A stretch of 64,000 bases of DNA, from contig NC_092576.1 in assembly GCF_037975245.1 (NCBI RefSeq), forward strand, positions 6,803,501 to 6,867,500. Direction: 5' to 3'. Positions 23,344-36,400 of the stretch are shown one piece after another (position 1 is the stretch's first letter; each line of letters opens with the position of its first letter). The notes beneath the pieces are model-generated. The model saw nothing but the letters and a program-made list of their open reading frames with translations. It was not told the DNA's origin and did not search any database. The DNA comes from Apostichopus japonicus. Its lineage: Eukaryota > Echinodermata > Holothuroidea > Aspidochirotida > Stichopodidae. The position numbers and the translations under genes were made by a program.

Positions 23344-26300
23344 TCACTGTAACATACCCACTAATGACCCAGCATTCTGGCTAGCGCCGGAACGTCTCAC
23401 TTCAACTTCTTCAGAACTGGAAAGAACAAATTAGTAGAAAAATAAAACCAGTTACTTGTCTTATTTAACCCTGCCTATTTGGTTATGAAGCAGTGGGTCC
23501 ATACCTAACCCAATTGGAGTACATGTTTTCCCAAAATTTATAACTTTGCTGTACCCTGCGGCCTTCATTAAAGTGTCCAAATACGAATGGCATCATAGAT
23601 CTTTTGTTAAATTTATTTTATTTATGTTTTATATTTTGTATAAAAATGTATAAATATATAAAAATAAAAAATAAATAAAAATATATTTATTTTTATATAT
23701 TGTTGTACACTTTATACTGAGAATTGAAATTGACTTTTACCTGGAATCGAAATTTCTAAGACTCGAAAGACTACTTTTCTTGTGTTTTCCATTATTGAAG
23801 TATTTGAGTTTGTTTCTTATTTTGCTGTTTGCTGAAAGTCTTACCTAAGTTCTCTCATTTGCTTCCTACTCTTCCTGATGGGAGTAAACTGTCTCGGTGT
23901 TGCTTCATCCCCCCGAGGAGTCTGTCTAACGTCCCCCTTATCAGACAGCAACGAGTCCCTGCTGACGTCAACACCTCCATCTAGATTTCAAAGCACAACA
24001 TTGTTGGATCTTGTTGAAAGTCACATTGTCTTAACATTCATTTAGTAAACAAACACAGATTTTTCTTAACATTCATCTAGTAAACAAACACATATTTAAA
24101 CAGGAGATATAAACATTTTATTTGTCAACTGTTTTTATGTAAAACTGTATAACTGTATCAGTTTATATAACTAAATTCTGAAATTTGATATGAAAGTGAC
24201 ACGACTGTATTACAATATTTACATTACAATGTAGCAGCTAAACACTGTCAACCATAACATCTCTCGGTTAAGGGCTCATCAATACTGGTGCCACCTTTGT
24301 GAAATTTGTCTCAGACCTACAACAACTATACAATCCCAAATTGTTTGCTTGTTCTTATTCACGTTATGTTTATGATTCATGTTCTTGCCTGTTATCTCAG
24401 TTATCTCATTTTTCCTTTTCCGCTTGCAAGTTTGAAAAGACTTTACTAAAAATGTAAAAATGATACACAAAGATGATTTGAATCAATATGGAACCCCCCC
24501 CTCCACATGGAAAAAATATCACAATTTGTTATTCACAGAGCTGTACTATCATAAACACAACTTATACACAACCCGCTTGCCAAAAGAAGCAAAGAGGCCA
24601 ACCCCAAAGGAGTAACAGATTTACCTCTTCCATTTTCGTCTGCGATGGACGAATTGCTGGCCGCATTTGACACTATTTCTCGTAACTTCTTCTTGAGTTC
24701 TCGACTGGTTTTCTTGTAGTAGTAGAGATCTTTTTCAAGTTGTTGGAATTTCTGTTCAAGGTGTCTGCCAAGGGAAGCAAGTACCACACAGTATGACAAT
24801 CCATTGAGTACCATATAGTATTAAAAGCCATTGGGTACCATATAGTATTACACTCCATTGGGTAAGACATACTATTACAACCCACTTAGTAACATACTAT
24901 TACAATCCATGGGGTACCAAATACTAAGTAAGACATAGTATTACAACCCACTAAGTAACACACAGAATTACAACCCACTAAGAACCACATAGTATTACAA
25001 TCCATTGGGTACCAAATACTATTACAACCCACTATGTACCAGATACTATTACAAGCCATTGAGTACCACATACTATTACAATGCACTAAGTAACACATAG
25101 TATTACATGTTGGTAGTGCACTTACCTTTTGTCATCACTCCCGGTCTTGACTTCATCTTCTCCCATCTCCCGGGCTTGCTTCAAGATGGCCTGCATCTTC
25201 TTCTCATTCTCCATCTGCCTCTCCATCAGTCTTCGCTCCGCCTCTCCTTTGGACTTCTGGAGAGCGTTGCTCAATTCACTGATCACCCGCTCCTGCTCCT
25301 CCAGTTTTATCTGTTGACACCAAGAAGAAAAACAACACCACATTACACAGTCATCACACCAAAACACACATAACACTACTCCCTCTTGCATCTATTCAAG
25401 ATGTGGAAAGACAGACGTCATTGAAGGTGTTAGTAACACTCTGGCGATGAACCAGACACCACAGGAACACCATAAAAAAGATGGTCCACATAAAATAAAG
25501 AATACGCTACCATTTGCTCTATGCAACTGACACCAAAGGAACACCATGGCATGTAATGAGCAGGCATCACTGTATGGATCTTTTCTTTCTCTTACAGCTC
25601 GACACCAAACAAACACCAAAAATGCACATATAACTGACAATCATGCTAGCATTGGTCATCATAGAACTGACACCCAAGGAACACCACTAAAACTAACTGA
25701 GCGTTATGTTACAGCTTTTCTTTTACACCTTACACCACTGGAACACCATACTGCAACAAAATGCTTGTATAGCTGACAATAATGCTAGCATTGGTCATCA
25801 TAGAACTGACACCCAAGGAACACCATTAAAAATAACTGAGCGTTATGTTACAGCTTTTCATTTGACACCTTACACCACTGGAACACCATACTGGCAGATA
25901 TTACTGAGAGACAATGTTACAAATGGGGCAGTGACCTCCAAATGTGTTCATATGACACACACTGCAGTTTAGACAAGTCCTTCACCTCATGGAGCAACGT
26001 GCCCCAGATATGTCATAGGACACACACTGCATGTTCAGAGTGTAAGACCTGTTCGAGCAGTGCAAGGCACCGCTCCTGCAGGTAAGCACCATTTCAGCAC
26101 CATTTGGACACCTTACCTGCTTTTCATTTAGGTCAAGTTCTTTCTTTCTTTCCTGTTCTTTCAAAGAGATCACTTTCTCAAAGTATTTAGCCAGTAAACC
26201 TCTGCTGTCTTCATTGGACAGGGAATGTAGCCGTCCCATCAGATTTACTTCACTCTGTTTGGGGGAAACCATAGAATACATACTTTAAGCTTTATTTTGA

Positions 26301-29300
26301 ATTTTGTTTGTAACTTTTTACGGTATGCACATGTAACACCCCTCAATTACCCAACCCCTCCCCCGTCCCACATTCCATCCAGAGGATATAATGGTCAAAG
26401 TAATTTACCAAAATCAATATCATAATTTGTCACTTACAAGCAGAAAATGTGGTGTCATGCAAAATGTATAATGTAATGACCTCATTTTTGCTTGCCACTT
26501 GAACCTTGCAAATTTGATCACTCCCGATGCAAATGTTTTTGACTATTAAAGGTTTTAAAATATTTTTAACCATTTCTCTTTCCTTTAGGATTCCAACAGA
26601 ATTAGCACGGCAAGTGCAACTCAAAATGCAGCTATACATTGACTTACTTGTTGTTTAGCACTAAGGTAAATTTAAGTTCCAATTGGAATGGAGTAATCAT
26701 CACAATCCTTCACTTAAGAAAGAAATGGATACATTCTGGTTTTAAATTCTTTCCACCTTTACTTATGCAAAATAGACACACCTTAACCAATGCAATCTAG
26801 TCAATAATGTAGACACACTGAGATTCACCTGGGTGAGAGCGTTGGTTCTCAAATCTCTCTGCCTGCTAGCGATGAGATCATTCTTAAACTCAATCGCAGC
26901 TTCCAGGGCTTCGATTCCTTCATCAAGACCGATTAACCTGAAATAAAGTTTCAGAAAGACAAGGTGAAAACTTTATAACCTTATTTACATTTCCCACACT
27001 CTACCCCCAACCTTGCCACTATGTATTCCCCCACTCTGCCCAAGACACGCCTATGTATTCCCCCACTCTGCCCAAGACACGCCTATGTATTCCCCCACTC
27101 TGCCCAAGACACGCCTATGTATTCCCCCACTCTGCCCAAGACACGCCTATGTATTCCCCCACTCTGCCCAAGACACGCCTATGTATTCCCCCACTCTGCC
27201 CAAGACACGCCTATGTATTCCCCCACTCTGCCCAAGACACGCCTATGTATTCCCCCACTCTGCCCAAGACACGCCTATGTATTCCCCCACTCTGCCAACA
27301 TTCGCCTGTTTCCCACTCTGCCTAAGACAAGCCTTTGTAACCCCCACTTTGCCCAAGACACGCCTGTGTATCCCCCACTTTGCCCAACAGACACCTATAT
27401 ATTCCCCACTCTGCCTAACACAGCCTATGTATTTCCCACTCTGCCCAACACATGCCTATGATTCCCCACACTCTGCCTAACACACGCCTGATTCCCCCAC
27501 TCTGCCCAACACATCACTCTGCCGAACACACGCCTTGGTATTCCCCCCCCCCTCTGCCAAACACACACCTTTGTATTTCCCAGTCTACCAAACACATGCC
27601 TATGTATTCCCCCACTCTACCTAACACAGATCTATGTATTTCCCACTCTCAGGGACACACACCTATACATTCCCCCACTCTTCCTAACACAGGCCCATAT
27701 ATCCCCCCCCACTCTACCTAACACACACCTATATATTTACCAATTTAAATTAATTTAACAATTAAAAAAGTGAAATGGAAAAAGCTACACCCTTCAGACA
27801 ACTTCATACCATCACTTGGTAAACAAAAGTAAAATAGGAAGTTACAACAATTTGGAAAAAGTTGATTTCTCTTGTCAGGAAGCTAGTAGTTGTTGAACCC
27901 ATAAATAGTTTCAACAGCTCCATATTTTATCATGAATTATACCAATCTTATTTCTGAAGAAAGTTTACTTGAAAATCTCGTCCTCAACGTTTGAAAGAGC
28001 TGCTTATCTGACTGAGGGAAGGCACTCGGTCCTCTTATAAGCACAGGAAGGTCAAGTATACGTCCAGTTTAAAGGAGAAAGAGTTCTCATTGTCATACAT
28101 ACCTTCTTTCTTCTCGAGGTGAGAGCAAGTTTCCTTGCTGTAGTTTATCATCCAGTATGGTCCTCTGTTTAATGAGTCTCTCTCTGCAACAACAAATGGA
28201 AGGCAGAAATATTAAATCATCATAATAACAATAATAATCATAAGGATGAAAATAATTATAGAAATAATAATAATAATAATGATGAAAATAATAATAGAAG
28301 AAATAATAATAATAATAATAACTAGTCTTATAAAGCGCAGACTCCAACAAAAGATGTTCAATGCCCTTTACGGGTGCTGAAGGTACAAAAACTAACAGAG
28401 TTGAGAGAAAAGAAAAGTTTTAAGACAGCGCCTGAACTGAATAATAGAATCCACAGACCTAAGTTCAACCGGGAGGGAGTTCCATAAAAGTGATGCAGCA
28501 TTCAGAAAGCTATGGTCACCGAAAGATCTTGTACGTGACATTGGAAACTGAAGTTGAATTGATTATCAGCTCATTCTGTTTCCATAGTAACATTAAATAG
28601 CAGACACATTCCACTACACTAGATTTCAATAAAGAGCGTGTTGAGAGTTTGTAAGATTGCTATGAAATATTCCTCCATGTCTCAAAATAGGACATGCTGA
28701 TCCCTCGGCTGACCAGTTGCCCTGAATCTTATATGCAAAGTTTTGCAAAGTAGGCTAGTGAATATTAACGGTAGCTAAACTTTGCTAACAACAACATTTT
28801 CATTTTTATTGTTTTTTGTTGAGGTTCCCTTCGCATAATTACTACAAAGGCGCAAACAAACATCTGTCAGTCTGACTCAGATAAACACGAGACGTGAATT
28901 TGTTTCAGAATACTGGTGAAAGGTGTTTTAACCGATACAAACAGCAAACAATGCTGGGAATAAACAGTGATAATGGATACAGCATTAACATAACCCACGG
29001 CATGACAACATCGATTTCAACAACTTTAATGTCTGTTTGATGCTCTTAATACAACCAATGCCTTCGACAATGGTGGTCGTGGTTAAAGCAGCATTTTGCG
29101 TCCTTTTCTATGATTTTTCTCAACCTCACCGACTCCACTATGCCATAACGACATACATAACTAGCTTATCTATTTAAATCTTACTTTAAATGGTGGCATA
29201 AAAGTCAAAAAATTTGCAACTTTCAACTTTGTTTCAACTTCTGTTGGGATCCCAATACACCTGGCCCATAATATGAATATTTAAACACTACCAGCGTCAT

Positions 29301-32300
29301 TGAACAATACGTAATACACCATGCATGATTTGTGTACAGTCTATATGGCAGTTGTACCAGGGAGTTCCATAACAACTCCCTGGTTGTACCAATGCAAAGT
29401 CTTGAATCTATTTTTAGCAACAGCTCATTACTAAACCTGCATCTCTGATTGGTTGAATTCAAACTAGTGGGTTTGGGGAACTGTATGTGATTAATTTTTA
29501 ATGTGGAATTTGTCATGGACACTTTTCTCATTATCTGAAAATATCCTTAATTACTCGCTAATTAATGTTGTTGGCAGGTAAAAACTTGGCTAATATCTTA
29601 GTTTGCTGTTTTGTGATTGATATATGTAAAAAACTCGATGGACATGTCAAAAAAAAAGACAACCAAACGCAAAATGCTGCTTTAAGATATGTCATGAGAT
29701 ATAATATACTACTATCTAAAGCTTCCAGGACTGGTCTCACCTCTCCCCATGCAGTGCCTCCATTTCTCCTTTGACCTTTGACATTTCTTGATCCCTACTA
29801 GCTCTAAGAATGCTTTTCTTGTCATCTAGCTGTTTCTCCACGACAGCTAGCCTAGAATTAACGCTGGACAAATCCTGGGGAAAGGGTAAAAAAAAAAACA
29901 CTTTACATAGATTTTGGGATGACAAAATGTGAACAAGGATAAACGTAGATATGACATCGTATGAATGGTTCAGGAATAGAATGGATTCTTGCAAGAAACT
30001 GTAAGCAATTTACACATATATAGGCTGATTGTCTTCCCCACACTAGTCCTTTACATAACAATAACCTATCAAATGAAATAACGACACTTTTAAAATCTTA
30101 CAAACATAGCTATGACAGACACAGGTTGGTGACTACACAAAAACAGCCAATGAATATAATTAGGTGGGTTCATTTTTGGATTTGATATTAAAATCTTTAG
30201 CAGTACTCTTTGCCTAAGACAAACCTCACATAATATGTAGAACCCTGGAGATATGGTAGACTGGTTGAATTCATGAGCAGGGTTGTGTATGCTTTGTGGT
30301 GTTTTCAGGTAAGGGTGTACACAATCAAATGTAATGCTGTATTGACTGGAGGGTACACGTTAGTATATCATGACCCCTTGGGGGGATGATATCTTTGGTC
30401 GAGTGGACTAACCTTGTTGAGATGCTGACTAGATCTAAGTTTCTTTATCTCTAGTTCTCCTTTCTCTCGGACTAAAGCTTCTTTCTTGGCAAGAACCGTC
30501 TCTCTCCTGGCGAGCTCCTGAAATTAAAGCACAAACCAAATCGATTGAGTGGAATGTATGTATGTATGTATGTATTTTAGATCCTCCTGCAAGCAGGAAC
30601 TCGCGAAGAAGCCTCATTGGCTTATCAAAGCCGCAAGCTGACCAAAGTCAGTCTCTTACATTCATATTTAACATCCATGATTATGAATTGTTAATAGTCA
30701 ACAACTCTGTAACTGGACGACATACATTTATCTGGGAGTGACTCCAACCGGGGGACCTTATGATTGAAAGGCACCCGGCTTTAACCACTGAGCTAAAACT
30801 CCAGGAATGGCATAAGAACATTACTCAGTTGCATTATTGGGTGGAATGGAGTCAGAATATTACTCAATTAAAAGCTATTACCATTTCAAGGTCGTCCATC
30901 TGCTGTTTTCGCTCTAACACTTTCTCCACCTCAGAATCCAACCATCGTTTCTGCTCCTCGGCGTGGCTGAGTTCCTTCCCAGTGGTGGCGCCCGCCGACC
31001 CCCGGCGCAACTTTCTCTTTGCCAATGCGACCTGTTTACAAAGCAGACTAGTCATGACAAACTCACCGAAAGCTGACACAGAGTATTCAATTTCATTTTA
31101 ACAATTTATCTGTGTGACAAAATTAAATGTCTCGACAAGAATAATTAAATTGATCATTCACTCACCTTCTACGAGATTCTGGTTTACACATAATAATTAC
31201 ACACACATCCTCAGAGATTATGCTTTCATATAATAATTACACCCTCCTCCTTCTTTCACATAATAATTACACACACCTCCTCAGAGATTATGGTTTACAC
31301 ATAATAGTTACACCCACCTCAGAGATCCTGGTTTAAACATAATATTTACACCCACCTCAGAGATTCTGCTTTCACATTATAATTCCCCCCTCCTCCTCAG
31401 AGATAATGCTTTCACATAATAATTACACCCACCTCCTCAGAGATTCTGTTTTTACACATAATAGTTACACCCACCTCAGAGATCTGGTTTACACATAATA
31501 ATGACACCCACCTCCTCAGAGATTCTGCAGATACACATAATAAAGACACCCACCTTCAGAGTATCTGTTTTTACACATAATAGTTACACCCACCTCAGAG
31601 ATTCTGCAGATACACATAATAATTACACACACCTCCTCTGAGATTATGCCTTCACATAATAATTACACCCACCTCTGGTTTACACATAATAATGACACCC
31701 ACATCCTCAGAGATTCTGGTTTACACATAATAGTTACACCCACCTCAGAGATCTGGTTTACACATAATAATTAAACCCACCTCCTCAGAGAACTGCAGAT
31801 ACACATAATAATTACACCCACCTCTTCAGTTTTGCGTTTAATAATCTTCTGTTGTTGCTCGTTCCTAATCTCCAGTTCTTTTATCTTCTGGTGGTCCTTC
31901 TGGAGTTCACGCTAAACGATAAGACAGAGAAGAACAGATCTACATTGATCACTGGCAAGAAACAAACGATTGCGTTTACTTTAATGACTTTTGAATTTTA
32001 GCAGACTTTTAGTAGTGAGCCTGTAATTAGATTCTTGCATAGTTGCCTGTCTGCAAATGTTTCTGGACTTACCTGATGTCATACCGCCAAGTTTGCTTTC
32101 CCCACACTACTCCCAACCCCCAACCTGCCCCCCACCCAATTCCATCAATCTGGATGGCACTGATGTTATACCTCCAGATATGCCCACACTCCATCCACAC
32201 CCCCCCCCCCCCTCCCCGAACTCCAATCTCAGTAAATATGGACTTGGCTCATGTAACACCTCCTGGTTTGATATCCTCCTACAGTATCTGTCTCTGCTTT

Positions 32301-33417
32301 CACTCTTACCTGGGAAAATATCAACCCCTTTCTGCCCTTCCCTCCCCCTTCTCAATTGATCTGTATGTCACACCTCCACTTTTAACTTCCTACCTGTCTC
32401 TGTTTTTAGTCTTGCCTGGGATATATCAGCCCCTATCTGCCCTTCCCCTCAACTCAATTAATGTCATATCTTACCTCCACTTTTGACTTTCTTTCCCTCT
32501 CTGCTATCACCCTTGCCTGGGAGTGATGTATCAGCCCCTATCTGCCCTTCTCTCAATTATTACCATATCTTACCTCCAGTTTTAACTTCTTTTCCCTCTC
32601 TACTTTCACCCTTGCCTGGGATATATCAGCCCCTATCTGCCCTTCCCCTGCCATATCTTACCTCCACTTTTGACTTCCTTTCTGTCTCTGTTTTTAGTCT
32701 TGCCTGGGATATCTCCATGTGTTGCTTCATCCTACCAACCTCTGCCTCCAAGTCACTGACTCTCTTCTCTGACATTGTCTGAATCTTCACAACTTTTGTC
32801 ATCTCCTGCAATAAGCACAGAATATTAGTACACAATATCATGTTCACACAAAAGCTTCCTTCAACAACACATGTGCCTCACACCCTCCTTAATTAGACCC
32901 TTTATATTACTCTGACCATTCCATAGAGGATCCTGCCCCCTATCTAACTCACTCGGAGAAATTAAGAGTATATCACCCGTCCCCCCCCCCCCCCCTCCAC
33001 CACCTTTGAAATCTTGTGCATGCCACTGTTGTATAATGAAAGTACCCCGTCAAAAATTAGGGATCAACGTGTCTACAAAACTAAGTCAATGAAATGAAGT
33101 AACCAAAAAGAAATCATAATGAAAACTTCAAGTATCTTCAAGATTAAATGAAACAAAATTCCAAACATCACTATTAATCAGTATAATAATGAAGTTCAAG
33201 TATTTTCTAAATTAATCCCTTTCAATAAAACAGGTGCCTTGCATTTTACCTGCTGCTTTCGCTCCAGTTCTTTGACTCTGCTTTTAGCAATGCTTATCTT
33301 CTTTCTGTAATCTGAAGCGAGTTTCTTTTTGTCCTGTGCACCCTGCTGTTCCTTCGACTCCAACTGATGGAGCGCCCTCTGTGCTTCGGATACGTTTAAA
33401 CGAGCCATTTGTACATC
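23344..33417 (-). CDS. KIF27-like: Coiled-coil and tail exons (19-31) of the kinesin
   Basis: Exons 19-29 form a nearly continuous coiled coil. Blocks diagnostic for the KIF27/KIF7 family are [20 protein letters not shown] (exon 22), KKEALVREK and KKLRSSQ (exon 23), [16 protein letters not shown] (exon 26), [19 protein letters not shown] (exon 27) and [20 protein letters not shown] (exon 29). Exon 30 is a basic tail ([14 protein letters not shown]). Exon 31 reads [17 protein letters not shown] and stops at TGA (23346-23344). This tail is shorter than in vertebrate KIF27. The coiled coil is expected to dimerise the motor. Confidence 0.88.
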
Positions 33418-36400
33418 CTATCCGAAAGACAGAAAATATCATTTTATTTTACTTTATTTTAAATATGTTGCGAGACATTAAGTTTCAAAGCAGAAAAAAT
33501 AACTATTAAACACTCCTGAAGCCTCTATTGTCGATTTAACAAGCCCCAGTAGCTTGCATGTTACATGAGGCCCCATTAGGTACTACTAGGTTTTGACCAT
33601 TGGAGCCTGTTGTATTTTACCAAACCACACTGTACCACTACACTTCATCAGTACCTTAAATAAGCTAGGTCTAAAAATGGTCGGCATTTTCAAATACAAC
33701 AGCATTTTCTGTCACCCACATTACACTTGCCATGGAGAAGATTTTGGTAACGGTCCAACGTCTCAACACTTGAGAATGATCTTAATGGTCAGAAGCTTCA
33801 AAAATATACCTTCAGCAAGTTTTAACCCAAAGATGAACGATGAGGTATTATGAGGTTTAAACATGAAGGGACATCCATTGGAGCCTGCTGTATTTCACCA
33901 AACCATACTCTACCACTACACTTACAACTAAGCTTCAAAAATATACCTTCAGCAAGTTTTAACCCAAAGATGCACCATGAGGTACTATGAGGTATACCCA
34001 TGAAGGGACATGCATTGGAGCCTGTTGTATTTCACCAGACCACACTGTACCACTACACCTCATCAGTACCTGAAAATATGCTAGAAGTTCAAATAATGGT
34101 CGCTATGTTCAAACCTTGTTTGCTTTGTTTTTTTCTCCACACTTTTCTGTCTTATCCTTCTCTAGTTTATTCCCTACCCTCTCTTCCCTTAATCCCCTCT
34201 TTGTCCCTCCACTGTTTATCTCCTACCTCTCCTCTGCCCCCTGTTTTCTTCTCTCCATCCCTTGTCTTCTAATCCTCTTACATATTTCCCTTTTTGTGTT
34301 CACCATGCTCATTAACCTGTCTGTATTCTGTGTGTGTATTTGTCCCTTGCAGTTACTTGTCATTCAGCCTCTGAAGAAGATCCTGCTAGGATCGAAATGT
34401 CAGGCCCACTTACTTTCACACATTCTTTTACACAGGCTCTTTAGTGGATAAGCAGTTTCCATAGAGCAGAACTTGGTAATTGTCCAATTTCTCAACACTT
34501 GAGAATGACTTCAAGGCTCAGAACCTTCAAGAACAAACCTTCAGCAAGTTTTAACCCAAATAGAAAGAGAACTTTATCCTTTTTTTCCAAACACCACCGT
34601 GGGGAAAAGGTCTGAACCTTATTACCCTTTCATATCTCTAAGCCTGATTATGTCTCTTCTCGTCTTCTAACTGCAAGTAGTTTTAGTTATCTATTAAATG
34701 TTTGTATTTAGTCTTCTTTCCCACCCGTCAATTTTACCACTTTTCTGTTGTTTTTTTTTTGCTTTTTGTTCTAGTCTTTCAAACTCAAAGGAAATAACCT
34801 GCTTCAATTTAACCTCGGCCATCTTTTCCCTCTCTCTCAAATTAGAACTAAAGAGCTCTTTACCTGTTCCAGTAGTGATATTTTCTCCGAGTATTTTCTG
34901 TTCATGGCTTCCGATTCTTTCCCTGTCTTTACCAACTCTCTGATCAATCCCTCTTTAAGTCTAGATTTGAAAGAAAAATAGACCGAATAAAAAAATGAAA
35001 ATGAAGACATAAATAATAGATTACTAAGTTGGTGTCACTTGTAGATAAGAAGCATTTCTGGAAATGATATTTGATGGCAATTTCAAGCAGGGAAATGGTT
35101 ATCTAAATGCATGCTGGGTTATTGATGATAATCGGAATTTTTCTGCTGTTACAGTATCAACCAGCACAGTAGATAGCAAATGTAGTGGGGGGGGGGGGAA
35201 TGTAGATATTACAGGACATATTTTAAAATACACTGTTGTTTCAGCTGCAAGTAGAACGACATGACATTCAATAATAAGATCAGATAGATTAAAAATAAAT
35301 AAATAAATATACAATGTTAAGTGATGGAGATGATTTATTCATACCCCTAAAAATAAACAATAACATTTTGACAACTGGTGTCAACGAGGAATGAACCCTC
35401 CACCCCCTTCCCCCCCCCCCAAAGAAAGTGAAAATGAACGGTGAGCAACGGAATATGCCAGAAGCGACCATAATATCTACCTTACTGTCATCTCTTGCTA
35501 GCATATTGACTATTAACATGCTATTTCATTGTCACAACAAAGGTACTGACTATTTGACAAGTTTTTTTTCCTTTTTTTCCTTCTTTTTTTCATTTTAATT
35601 TTTCAGGTAAATTATAACAACTAAACATTGACTGGGAAATAATAGTCAAACTAAAAAATGGGTAACAAAGACTCTTGGACAGAATGGGATTTTGGACCAA
35701 TGACCTCAGGATTATATGAGCCCTGCACTGCCATATAAACTGAATTTTTCAGCCCGCCCCCTTCCCACTTTTGCAAGGGCAATCCAGGTTTTATTATCTT
35801 ACACAGAAGGAGCAAACTTTACAAAGTAAATTGGTTGCCCAGCATCTGTCAACCAACACGTGAGCTGTTACTCTTTCGAGTGATACATCAAACCACCCTT
35901 CAGCTGTGACAGATTATTTCACGTTTACTGAAGATTGTGAATTTAAACAATGGTTATGACACGTTAACAATGGACAGTATAAGAAATCAACTTAAACAAA
36001 AACGCCCAAGATGCCCCCACCATGGTAAAAAACCCTTCTTAAATAACTCTATAGCAGTCAAAGCAAAGCTTACCTGATATTTAAGGCCAGTCCCTGAATT
36101 TCATTTCTTGAGTCGGATACCTTTGACTTCGACTGTTGAATGAACTCTCTATTTAGCTCCATGCTTGATCTCAAGTCCATCAAATCGTTTGAACCTATCC
36201 TTGGTGTGTTTGGATGGTGGGCTGGATTATCCATGGTCAAAGTACCCTCCATAGCTGAGAATAATCACAGGAGTTTGGTTAACTCTGTGTTTTAGTTAAG
36301 TTTACTACATGGTCAAAGTACCCTCCATAGCTGAGAATAATCACAGGAGTTTGGTTAACTCTGTGTTTTAGTTAAGTTTACTACATGGTCAAAGTACCCT

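Larger units (their letters stand above)
33590..34575. repeat. Nested duplications in kinesin intron 18
   Basis: Blocks beginning TTGGAGCCTG(C/T)TGTATTT recur near 33600, 33877 and 34015, and blocks with TATACCTTCAGCAAGTTTTA recur near 33809, 33942 and 34535. An inserted segment with a hammerhead-like core (34100-34440) interrupts the last interval. Confidence 0.75.

Noticed and set aside
24795-25108. Regular short repeats considered as a CRISPR array
   Set aside because: Units are degenerate and contiguous with no unique spacers, and the context is a eukaryotic intron.
27013-27721. Overlapping proline-rich open frames
   Set aside because: They translate the 32-bp minisatellite in three frames; no splice sites or start context support a gene.
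27953-27985. Hammerhead-like string CTGAAGA...GAAA
   Set aside because: Stem II would have a two-base loop and helix I does not pair; it looks like chance in AT-rich sequence.
34750-34863. Possible extra kinesin coding after exon 18 ([12 protein letters not shown]-like reading)
   Set aside because: A stop lies between it and exon 18 in frame, no good acceptor exists, and exon 18 joins exon 19 in phase without it.
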